Notes under the pieces: generated by a model
The model's input: the letters and a program-made list of their open reading frames with translations, nothing else
What the model was told of the DNA's origin: nothing
Database searches by the model: none
Part shown: positions 1-6,629 of the stretch, piece after piece
Position numbering within the stretch: position 1 is the first letter of the stretch
How the letters are laid out: each line of letters begins with the position of its first letter
NCBI GenBank assembly: GCA_950059285.1
Contig: CATLTV010000043.1
Span: forward strand, 1 to 32,051
Direction: 5' to 3'
Length of the DNA: 32,051 nucleotides
DNA from: an uncultured Pseudomonadota bacterium
Lineage (GTDB): Bacteria > Myxococcota_A > Bradymonadia > Bradymonadales > Bradymonadaceae
Position numbers and translations under genes: made by a program

Positions 1-44
1 CCCTCCTCTCGTTCTGTACAACCTCCATGCCACAGGGGACTCTC

Positions 45-974
45 ATGCCATCCATCCATACATTCATGGGCTCTCAGGTCTCATACTTCTTTGAACCTGA
101 TACATTTGCCCCCGAAAATACACCTTCAACTCTTTGTATTTACTTGCCTTTCAAGGATGAATCCTCGCATGACCTCTCGTTTGAAGAACTCTGGCAAGCC
201 CTCCTTCAAGAAATTGATCCCCACAAGGTCCGTCATCTGATCATTGGTATCTGGGACTATGATGAAGAAGTCGACACCACAGATATCATCGACCTCATCG
301 CCAGCGATGCACATCTGTTCTCTCATCTGGAAGGTCTTTTCTTTGGCGACATTGATCCTGATGAACTCAACATCTCGTGGATTGTGCAAGGCGATGTTGG
401 CACGCTCCTGAATGCGTTTCCTTCTCTCACTTACTTTGGCGTGCGTGGCGGACAGGACCTCTCCTTTGCCTCATGCTCATCACATACACACCTGAACACG
501 CTCATTATTGAATCGGGTGGTCTTGAAGCATCCGTACTTCAGGATATCACATCCATGGATCTTTCCAATCTGAGCTATCTTGAGCTCTGGTCTGGTGACT
601 CGGAGTTTGGCTTTGATGGTGATACACAAGCTTATAACGACTTCATCACTCGGCTCCCTGAACGGTTCCCCTCGCTCAAGGAACTCGCGCTGAAAAATTC
701 GGAAATCGCCGACGAGCTCGCTCGATTCCTGGCTCAGTCACAGCTTATTACGCAGCTTGACACTCTGGACCTCTCCATGGGCACACTCTCTGATGCAGGT
801 CTTCACATCCTCATGGAAGCAGACCTACAATCGCTAAAAACACTCGATATTTCAAGAAATTATATCGAAAATGCTGACCTCGTATCGAGTATGAAAGATC
901 GCATTCCAAGGGTCATCTTCGATCACCAAAAACGCGAGGATGCCTATGGTACACATGTGGATGTCGGCGAGTAA
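45..974 (+). CDS. STM4015-type leucine-rich-repeat protein
   Basis: A cytoplasmic-looking protein of about 309 aa with no signal peptide or membrane segment. The order of motifs fits the STM4015 family: an acidic N-terminal half with FGDI and SWIVQGD, then a run of irregular leucine-rich repeats (IRGG-like, LIIESGG, LELWSGD, LDLSMG, LDISRN). The family's biochemical role is not established; leucine-rich repeats usually bind proteins. I chose the ATG at 45 because a GGGGA ribosome-binding site lies 5 bases before it. ATGs at 27 and 66 are also in frame. In other bacteria STM4015 genes may cluster with STM4011-STM4014, but none of these is visible here, so it looks like an orphan. It is followed by about 130 bases with no gene. 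The family call is from remembered motif order and is fairly sure; the function is unknown. Confidence 0.8.
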   Translation: MPSIHTFMGSQVSYFFEPDTFAPENTPSTLCIYLPFKDESSHDLSFEELWQALLQEIDPHKVRHLIIGIWDYDEEVDTTDIIDLIASDAHLFSHLEGLFFGDIDPDELNISWIVQGDVGTLLNAFPSLTYFGVRGGQDLSFASCSSHTHLNTLIIESGGLEASVLQDITSMDLSNLSYLELWSGDSEFGFDGDTQAYNDFITRLPERFPSLKELALKNSEIADELARFLAQSQLITQLDTLDLSMGTLSDAGLHILMEADLQSLKTLDISRNYIENADLVSSMKDRIPRVIFDHQKREDAYGTHVDVGE

Positions 975-1061
975 TGCTGCCTCCTGTGTCAGTACTTGAA
1001 AAATAAAAGTAACACATTCAACGGCTTCAGGTGTTTGATTCCATGAAAGAAGGTTCTTGCG

Positions 1062-1090
1062 TTGACAGAACCTGCACATGTGAATTTAAG
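1062..1090 (+). promoter_or_regulatory. possible sigma70 promoter before the desaturase gene
   Basis: TTGACA at 1062-1067 is followed 17 bases later by TTTAAG at 1085-1090, which matches the -10 consensus at four of six positions. The -35 lies in a small inverted repeat (AGGTTCT at 1051-1057, AGAACCT at 1067-1073). Transcription would begin only a few bases before the GTG at 1105, leaving almost no leader, so the call is weak. Confidence 0.3.
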
Positions 1091-1104
1091 ACCTGGAGTT
1101 TTTT

Positions 1105-1986
1105 GTGACCGCCGCGCCCATCTCACACAAAGTTTACGATCGATTCTCACCCAAAACGAGCTTCTGGTTTTTTGCCATCCGTTTCACCATCCTGCACCTC
1201 CTCTGTCTGGGAGCATTTTACACAGGTGTCAGCACCACAGATATTATCCTCTGTGGTGCGCTCTACCTCATGAGGATGTTTTTTGTCACCGCTGGCTACC
1301 ACCGCTACTTCTCCCACCGCACATACAAGCTGAATCGCTTCTGGCAATTTGTCTTTGCATTCATGGCCCAAAGCTCGGGACAAAAGAGCGCCATCTGGTG
1401 GGCTGCACACCACAGACATCACCACAAGCACTCTGATACGGAACATGACATTCACTCGGTGAAACAGGGCGGCTTTTTATGGGCGCACATGGCCTGGATC
1501 TTTGATATCCGCCATCAAGACACAGACTTAAACAGGGTCAAGGATCTAACTCGCTATCCAGAGCTGATGTTCCTCCACAGATTTGAAAACTTGCCTTTCA
1601 TCTTGCTTGCTGTTGTGGTCACACTGCTGTTTGGTTGGAGCGGCCTCTTCTTTGGCTTTTTCGTCAGCACCGTATTGAGCTGGCACGCCACATTTGCCAT
1701 CAACTCACTGGCTCATATTGTTGGAAAACGACGTTATGACACCACAGACAACAGCAAGAATAGCTGGTGGCTTGCGCTGCTTACGCTTGGTGAGGGGTGG
1801 CATAACAACCACCACTACTACCAGGCCAGCGCCAATCAGGGCTTCTTCTGGTGGGAAATTGATATCACCTATTATGTCCTCTGGATGATGTCCAAGGTGG
1901 GCATCGTCAAGGATCTTCGCAAAGCCCCACACCACGTCGTGCATCAGTTACCTCACCCAAGATCCAAAAAAGCTCAGCAGGCTTGA
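1105..1986 (+). CDS. Acyl-CoA delta-9-type fatty acid desaturase
   Basis: An integral membrane di-iron desaturase of 293 aa that would introduce a cis double bond into a saturated acyl chain, adjusting membrane fluidity. All three histidine boxes of the membrane desaturase family are present: HRYFSH at residues 66-71, HRHHH at about 103-107 and HNNHH at 233-237. They sit between hydrophobic segments at about 21-60, 81-95 and 163-200. Length and spacing match bacterial stearoyl-CoA desaturase homologues. The start is a GTG with TGGAG about 8 bases upstream; no better in-frame ATG exists near it. The gene stands alone and ends just before a strong hairpin terminator. The substrate (acyl-CoA, ACP or lipid) cannot be told from sequence. 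No electron-transfer domain is fused, so ferredoxin or another partner must be encoded elsewhere. Confidence 0.93.
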   Translation: MTAAPISHKVYDRFSPKTSFWFFAIRFTILHLLCLGAFYTGVSTTDIILCGALYLMRMFFVTAGYHRYFSHRTYKLNRFWQFVFAFMAQSSGQKSAIWWAAHHRHHHKHSDTEHDIHSVKQGGFLWAHMAWIFDIRHQDTDLNRVKDLTRYPELMFLHRFENLPFILLAVVVTLLFGWSGLFFGFFVSTVLSWHATFAINSLAHIVGKRRYDTTDNSKNSWWLALLTLGEGWHNNHHYYQASANQGFFWWEIDITYYVLWMMSKVGIVKDLRKAPHHVVHQLPHPRSKKAQQA

Positions 1987-2000
1987 TTAAAATCAAGCTC

Positions 2001-2068
2001 CCAAAAAAGAGAGGTCTTGGGGGAGCAGGTGCTGGCGCACCTGCTCCCCCAAGACCTCTCTTTTTTGG
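2001..2068. terminator. Perfect 32-bp hairpin terminator after the desaturase
   Basis: Bases 2001-2032 are the exact reverse complement of 2037-2068, leaving a 4-base loop. The outer ends are A6 and T6 runs, so it can stop transcription from either side. It lies 14 bases after the desaturase stop. The length and perfection of the stem are well beyond what intrinsic termination needs. Confidence 0.9.
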
Positions 2069-2117
2069 CCGTGACAATACATCATCACTCCATGGATTAC
2101 GCAACAACTACACAAAG

Positions 2118-2154
2118 AAAAACCACTTAAATACATGTGATTTAAGTGGTTTTT
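2118..2154. terminator. Hairpin terminator of the recombinase gene
   Basis: The arms 2118-2132 and 2140-2154 form a perfect 15-bp stem with A5/T5 ends and a 7-base loop. It lies 24 bases beyond the stop of the minus-strand recombinase. The A run becomes a U tract on that strand, as expected for an intrinsic terminator, and it may act in both directions. Confidence 0.8.
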
Positions 2155-2177
2155 AAGTTCAATTATATCCACGAAAT

Positions 2178-3200
2178 CTAAAGTTCAACCTTACGCACAG
2201 CGTTCCTGCGCCTGGAGTTTGCCTCTTCAATGTAGCGCATCACCGTGGAGATATCGCGGTGATGTGTCTGGGCCATAATTTCATCCAGAGTGGCGCCATT
2301 GAGGGCCGCCTGCACGCAAAAGCCGCGACGTAAGGAGTGACCAGAATACATGCTCTTTTCATACCCCGCCAACTCGGCAACTCTTCGAATTGAGTCCGTA
2401 ATTGCCTGTGGCCTGAGTGATGTCTCGCCGACATGACCCCATCGACCCACAGCACGAAGCAAGGGGCCTGACGATACTTTTGCCACGGCCTTCCATTGAG
2501 AAATGGCCAACACGGGACAGTAGCTTGGGTCTTTTTGCGATGTGAGCCACTTCTGATGACCCTCACCTGACTGGTCCGTCTTTGACTTACCAATATGAAT
2601 GCAAATCTCGTCGTCGTTATGTTCGGAGATATCCTCTACTTTAATGGCGACAAGCTCTGACTGACGAAATGCACCAAACCAACCGATTAAAAGGAGGGCC
2701 TTGTCGCGAATGGCGAGCAGGTCATCATCGGGACAGTCGTTCAGAGCATCAATCATTGCACGCATATCGGTTGCCACCAGAGGGGTTGCGCGCTTGGTAC
2801 GACGCCCGTAAGTACGAATCAAACCCTTGAACGCTTTCTTGACGCGCTCATCTCGTGTGGGCGACTTGTAATCAAAGCTTTTATGGGCTTTGCCAATGGT
2901 GATCAACCTGCGCTCAAGCGTCGAGGGCTTGAGGCTTTCAGCATAATCAAGCAGGTAATCCAGCACATCCTGTGCGCTGGCAGGCATCGGGTTTCTTCGC
3001 TGATCCTGACACCAGGAGAGCCAGTGTTTCCAGTCTCCTTTGTACGCTTGCTCGGTGTTTTCTGCGTAGAGATTACCAAGAAATTCCTCAAGCTTTTCAA
3101 CACGTTCCTTCTGTTGTTCAGCTTCTCTCTGAGACCACCCTGTGATATCCATATCCAGCGTCGCCAACGAGGTGTGTTCTGGTACATTAAAGTCCGTCAT
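2178..3200 (-). CDS. Tyrosine site-specific recombinase (phage integrase family)
   Basis: A 340-aa DNA strand-exchange enzyme. The N-terminal third (about 30-130) is the SAM-like core-binding region. The catalytic domain (about 140-335) carries the full set expected for the family: R179 in GAFRQSEL, K207 in GKSKTD, H288 and R291 in HSLRR, H314 in QTHHRD, and the nucleophile Y323 in MRYIEEA. It is intact, uses an ATG start, and ends before a hairpin. It reads away from parAB on the other side of the 3303-3357 hairpin. Without phage genes or obvious att repeats nearby, a role in resolving replicon multimers or in a past integration are both possible. XerC/D proteins are usually about 300 aa, so this is not a simple housekeeping Xer. 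Confidence 0.92.
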   Translation of the reverse strand: MTDFNVPEHTSLATLDMDITGWSQREAEQQKERVEKLEEFLGNLYAENTEQAYKGDWKHWLSWCQDQRRNPMPASAQDVLDYLLDYAESLKPSTLERRLITIGKAHKSFDYKSPTRDERVKKAFKGLIRTYGRRTKRATPLVATDMRAMIDALNDCPDDDLLAIRDKALLLIGWFGAFRQSELVAIKVEDISEHNDDEICIHIGKSKTDQSGEGHQKWLTSQKDPSYCPVLAISQWKAVAKVSSGPLLRAVGRWGHVGETSLRPQAITDSIRRVAELAGYEKSMYSGHSLRRGFCVQAALNGATLDEIMAQTHHRDISTVMRYIEEANSRRRNAVRKVEL

Positions 3201-3302
3201 GATGTCTCACTTCTCATCCATGATTGTGTATCGAAAGTACATGCACAGCACGCACATACACTCTGTTTTAACACAGCCGATTGTAATTTGCCAGAGCTTG
3301 AT

Positions 3303-3357
3303 ACTGAACAAGTAAGTAGTGATGCGATTTTCTCGCATCACTACTTACTTGTTCAGT
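3303..3357. repeat. Perfect 25-bp hairpin, left copy of the parAB-flanking pair
   Basis: The arms 3303-3327 and 3333-3357 are exactly complementary around the loop TTTTC. Each arm reads, from outside in, ACTGAACAAG, then TAAGTAG, then TGATGCGA. The outer and inner parts recur in the hairpin at 5646-5720, which carries the loop GAAAA, so the two cores are reverse complements of each other. It lies between the divergent recombinase and parA genes, where neither gene needs a terminator. A binding site, a centromere-like site or a mobile hairpin repeat fits better. Confidence 0.85.
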
Positions 3358-3613
3358 GTTTTTATGTATTCTAACCACCATGTCAGAGTAAATACATACC
3401 ACGCCACAAATTACAGCCTGAACTTGCTGCTTGTGCAAAAGAGCCCTTGTCGACTGTACACAAACATGTATACATTACAACCATGTGCGAGGATCTCTGG
3501 CTGATTTCAATACCCTACGCACAACTCAATCCCGAGCACGGATGCTCGGCCATTTTATCAAGAGCAATCGCTATCGTATTGCTCCACAATCTATCTCCAC
3601 GGAAGGTTTCAAG
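3358..3613. promoter_or_regulatory. parA upstream region with palindromes
   Basis: There is no supported gene here. It holds an inverted pair TATGTATT (3363-3370) and AATACATA (3391-3398), and a 10-bp palindrome ATGTATACAT at 3466-3475. ParA-type partition operons commonly autoregulate at palindromes before parA, so these are candidate operator sites. No clear -35/-10 pair was identified. Confidence 0.4.
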
Positions 3614-4465
3614 ATGACAGCCACAGTGATCATGGATGACTCAAATTCGCCCCTTGAACAGGGCGCTCCTGTACGCTCTGCAAAGTTTGGCTCTCAAGCA
3701 AAAATCATCGCCATCGCATCAGAAAAGGGAGGTGTTGGGAAAACAGCACTCGCCGTGAACCTTGCCTATCTATGGGCAAAAGAAGGACTTTCTGTGCTTT
3801 TGCTTGATCTCGATACGCAGGGCAACGCCACGCGTCATGTGGGCCAGGAGTTGAGCGGTGAGGCACTGGAGAGCTGTACGTCTCCTGACCATCGCGCCAA
3901 AAATGATGCCGTGCTCCAACCCGATGCCCACGCCTTTGGCTTTGATGTCATTCGTGGAGGCCGCTATATCCTCGGCGCTGTGAGCAACATCCAACAAAAG
4001 CGTGTCCCTTCCATCGTCCTGCGAAAGCTGCTCCGCCCACTCAAAGCGCGTTACGATGTCATCGTCATCGATACACCCCCCACGCTCGGTGTACTCTCCA
4101 TCAATGCCATCGTCGCATCCTCACACCTGCTCATTCCTGTGCAACTTGAAGGTGCCGCACTTGATGGCCTTGATGCCATTCTTGAAACCACCGAGGAACT
4201 CCTCGATATCAACCCTGATCTTGAGCTGCTTGGCTCCGTCCCCATGATGCATGATCGACGCACTGCCATCTCCAAGATGTTGCTCCAGCGCCTCAAGGAC
4301 ATGGACTATGCTGCCCCCATTGATGTGCCCATTGGCCGTAACGTCTCCATCGCCGAGGCTTACCTGGCCGAGGAGCCCGTGGAGCTTTACGCCCCATCAA
4401 GCCAGGGCGCAAAGGACTTTAAACGTCTCTTGAAACAGCTCAATCAACGCCTGTTACATGTATAG
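3614..4465 (+). CDS. parA: ParA partition ATPase
   Basis: A 283-aa Walker-type ATPase that segregates replicon copies by moving on nucleoid DNA together with ParB. The deviant Walker A motif KGGVGKT is at residues 38-44 with the signature first lysine. Walker A' follows as LLLDLDTQGN, and the Walker B strand reads VIVIDTPP. The ATG at 3614 is preferred because GGAAGG at 3601-3606 is a good ribosome-binding site 7 bases before it. The open frame runs about 60 codons further upstream, but that part looks unlike ParA. There is no long N-terminal helix-turn-helix domain, which points to a type Ib-like or chromosomal-like ParA rather than a type Ia. parB follows after 103 bases containing a hairpin. 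Confidence 0.93.
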   Translation: MTATVIMDDSNSPLEQGAPVRSAKFGSQAKIIAIASEKGGVGKTALAVNLAYLWAKEGLSVLLLDLDTQGNATRHVGQELSGEALESCTSPDHRAKNDAVLQPDAHAFGFDVIRGGRYILGAVSNIQQKRVPSIVLRKLLRPLKARYDVIVIDTPPTLGVLSINAIVASSHLLIPVQLEGAALDGLDAILETTEELLDINPDLELLGSVPMMHDRRTAISKMLLQRLKDMDYAAPIDVPIGRNVSIAEAYLAEEPVELYAPSSQGAKDFKRLLKQLNQRLLHV

Positions 4466-4509
4466 TCCTCATTCTTTTGATTTGAAATCATATTAAAATA
4501 CAAAAACTT

Positions 4510-4551
4510 ATGAAGCATAAGATTCGTACCTGCATGAGTCTTATGCTTCAT
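4510..4551. promoter_or_regulatory. Hairpin between parA and parB
   Basis: The arms ATGAAGCATAAGA (4510-4522) and their complement (4539-4551) are perfect, around a 16-base loop. It ends only 17 bases before the parB start and has no T run after it. An attenuator, an RNA processing site that sets the ParA:ParB ratio, or a ParB-bound centromere site are all possible; the sequence does not decide. Confidence 0.55.
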
Positions 4552-4568
4552 CGATCAAGGTCTCGATC

Positions 4569-5660
4569 ATGAGCAACAAGACAGAGCTCTTGCGCAAACG
4601 ACTCGGCTCGCGCAAGACAACCCGACAGATGTACGCCTCTCATCGCTCTGAACAACCCGTGGAACTTGCAAACCTCAGACTCGATGGCGGCACCCAACCA
4701 CGTGAACGATTTGATGAGGACATCCTCAAGGAATATGCCGAAAAAATGTCGGTCGATGATCGTGACATGGTCATCGACTCTCAGGGCCAACCCTGGGAAC
4801 CCATCGTGGTGTATGATGATGGCGATGACCTCTGGCTTGCAGATGGTTTCCACCGTGTTCGTGCTGCTCGTACTCTTGATATCTCATCCTTTCAGGCACG
4901 TATCATCATTGGCTCACAACGCGACGCTGTAAAGTTCTCGCTCTCGGCCAACGCTCGCCATGGGTTGCGTCGCACCAACGCCGACAAACGACGTGCCGTA
5001 GAAAGAGCCATTCAGGATGACGAGTGGGGCGCCCTGTCAGCACGCGCCATCGCAGATATTTGCTCCGTATCAGACTTCATGGTTCGGCAGGTACGTTCCT
5101 CACTGGAAGACTCTGGTGAGGTCGAGGTCCTGACCACGCGTATGGGTGCTGATGGCAAGGTCCACGACGTGAGCACACGTCAGCAACCTGCCACAAAAAA
5201 ACCTTCCTCTACCAGGAAAAAGAAAAAGGCACTGGCTAGCCTTGAGCACCCTAATAAACTTGCAAAATCACTTGATGCACATGTGGTCGCGCTGGACGAA
5301 CTCGACAGCACATCCAACACCAAAAAGGTCGATTGCATCATCGCCTACGCAGACTCTGCCATCCACTTTGATGCCCTCCTTGACCATCTGCCACGCCTGC
5401 TCAAAAAACAGGGCACCTTGCTCATCCCACTTAAACAGGGACGACAGGCTCTACTTGGACCCTCTCGTCTGGACCAGCTTGTGCAGACCAAAAAACTCGC
5501 ACACCCGCGCTGGATTGCGATTCAAAAAACTCGCAGCGTGCTCCTTGCCTGGGCTCCCCCTGCACAGGAACTTCCTTCATGGACATCACAAGTTGATGAT
5601 ATCATTGATATTATAGAACCAAAATCAACGCTTGTTCTGGTGCAAAACACAAGTAACTGA
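4569..5660 (+). CDS. parB: ParB-like partition protein with extra C-terminal domain
   Basis: A 363-aa DNA-binding partner of ParA. The N-terminal ParB/sulfiredoxin fold (about 29-125) shows GTQPRERF at 41-48 and ADGFHRVRAA at 91-100, where classical ParB has a GERR box. ANARHGLRRTNADKRRAV (127-144) leads into a helix-turn-helix at about 153-178. The segment 190-204 (RMGADGKVHD) is typical of phage-like ParB proteins. After a Lys-rich linker (209-220), residues 253-343 look like alternating strands and helices (VDCIIAYADS, LLIPLKQ, RSVLLAWAP). These resemble a methyltransferase-type Rossmann fold without a visible catalytic motif. The last 15 bases and the stop codon form part of the left arm of the hairpin at 5646-5720. 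Its place directly after parA supports the partition role. Confidence 0.87.
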   Translation: MSNKTELLRKRLGSRKTTRQMYASHRSEQPVELANLRLDGGTQPRERFDEDILKEYAEKMSVDDRDMVIDSQGQPWEPIVVYDDGDDLWLADGFHRVRAARTLDISSFQARIIIGSQRDAVKFSLSANARHGLRRTNADKRRAVERAIQDDEWGALSARAIADICSVSDFMVRQVRSSLEDSGEVEVLTTRMGADGKVHDVSTRQQPATKKPSSTRKKKKALASLEHPNKLAKSLDAHVVALDELDSTSNTKKVDCIIAYADSAIHFDALLDHLPRLLKKQGTLLIPLKQGRQALLGPSRLDQLVQTKKLAHPRWIAIQKTRSVLLAWAPPAQELPSWTSQVDDIIDIIEPKSTLVLVQNTSN

Positions 5661-5720
5661 ACAAGATATCAGTGATGCGAGAAAATCGCATCACTGATAT
5701 CTTGTTCAGTTACTTGTGTT
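5646..5720. repeat. Perfect 35-bp hairpin, right copy of the parAB-flanking pair
   Basis: The arms 5646-5680 and 5686-5720 are exactly complementary, with loop GAAAA. The inner 25 bases of each arm align with the hairpin at 3303-3357: ACTGAACAAG and TGATGCGA are identical, and the middle 7 bases read ATATCAG instead of TAAGTAG. Each of the four differences is matched on the opposite arm. The left arm runs into the end of parB. It could terminate parAB transcription, but no T run follows the stem. Confidence 0.87.
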
Positions 5721-5920
5721 CACAGATACAACATCAAACCAATTGCCATGGGTTGTGTAAATGGGTGCAACATCAATACGCTTGCGAGCGTGGTTTGAAC
5801 CACTTGTGCCCAGATGGAATAGTCCGTATAACTCATGCGATATCCTTTGTGTGAGTGTTCAACTGGAGTTGTATGCTCATCACCATTTGTGATGTTTCTT
5901 CAACCTCAAGAGTTGTCATT
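5721..5920. other. Gene-free spacer between parB and the NUDIX gene
   Basis: No gene is supported here. The only structures seen are a small inverted repeat GTGGTT-TG-AACCAC at 5790-5803 and the partly symmetric CGCTTGCGAGCG just before it, which could be an operator for the downstream gene. Confidence 0.4.
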
Positions 5921-6535
5921 ATGCTGCTCTCCATTGCTGAACTCCAGCAACATTTTGATGCCCATACACCAGAGCGCTATCCCAAACCCTCCAACATTCG
6001 CGCTCAGGCCAGTGTCGCACTCATTCTGTGCAATCAGGGCGGACAATCTCATGTGTGCATGATCAAGCGCACCTCTCGCGATGATGATCGCTGGTCTGGT
6101 CATATGGCGTTGCCTGGTGGACGTGCATCCCTTGAAGATCCTTCCCCTGTCGAGGTCGCTGTACGTGAGACCCATGAGGAAGTCGGTCTTATTTTAAAGC
6201 CCGATACACAATTGATTGGCTCGCTTGATGAGTTACAACTACTTCACCATGGCGACCAGAATCAGGGAGTGCTCTCTCCGCATGTATTTGCCATGACATC
6301 AAACACGCTCCCCACACTTGTCCCTGATCCAAGAGAAGTTGCTCAATCTTACTGGATTCCTCTTGAGACGCTGTTTGATCCTGGCTCCGCCATTACTCAT
6401 ACATTTGAGGATCGACGCTCCCAGGAGGTCATGAGCTTTCCCGCTCTTCAAGCTCAGGGAGAGATCATCTGGGGATTAACGTACCGTGTCCTGTTTAACT
6501 TTGCTTCGGTCATTCAGCGCACACTTCCTCTCTGA
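5921..6535 (+). CDS. NUDIX hydrolase, CoA-pyrophosphatase (NudL) type
   Basis: A 204-aa soluble hydrolase that should cleave a nucleoside diphosphate linked to another group. The complete Nudix box starts at GGRASLE and ends REThEEVGL (G-x5-E-x7-REUxEExGU), encoded at about 6117-6186. The domain start with an ASVALIL strand and the segment HMALPGGR match NudL/NUDT7-like coenzyme A pyrophosphatases. The ATG at 5921 is chosen because AAGAG at 5908-5912 lies 8 bases upstream and the family begins about here. The frame stays open to a GTG at 5855 with no ribosome-binding site. It stands alone, about 95 bases before the next gene. The substrate is inferred from family resemblance only. Confidence 0.85.
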   Translation: MLLSIAELQQHFDAHTPERYPKPSNIRAQASVALILCNQGGQSHVCMIKRTSRDDDRWSGHMALPGGRASLEDPSPVEVAVRETHEEVGLILKPDTQLIGSLDELQLLHHGDQNQGVLSPHVFAMTSNTLPTLVPDPREVAQSYWIPLETLFDPGSAITHTFEDRRSQEVMSFPALQAQGEIIWGLTYRVLFNFASVIQRTLPL

Positions 6536-6629
6536 AAGAGCGCGCTCGATCCTGGTTTTAAAGCTTGTTCTGGGCTAGAATTATACGTCATTCTTATTAC
6601 GGCAGCTTTTACATGGATATCATGCGTTT

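Noticed and set aside
3431-3613. Upstream extension of the parA frame
   Set aside because: The extra residues do not resemble a ParA N-terminal domain, and a good ribosome-binding site precedes the ATG at 3614.
3303-5720. The parAB-flanking hairpins as ends of a classical transposon
   Set aside because: No transposase lies between them, no target-site duplication was seen, and the elements are internally palindromic rather than simple terminal repeats.
5721-5920. Possible tRNA or small gene in the parB-NUDIX gap
   Set aside because: A short stem with a TTGAACC-like stretch is present, but no cloverleaf can be built and no coding start with a ribosome-binding site is visible.
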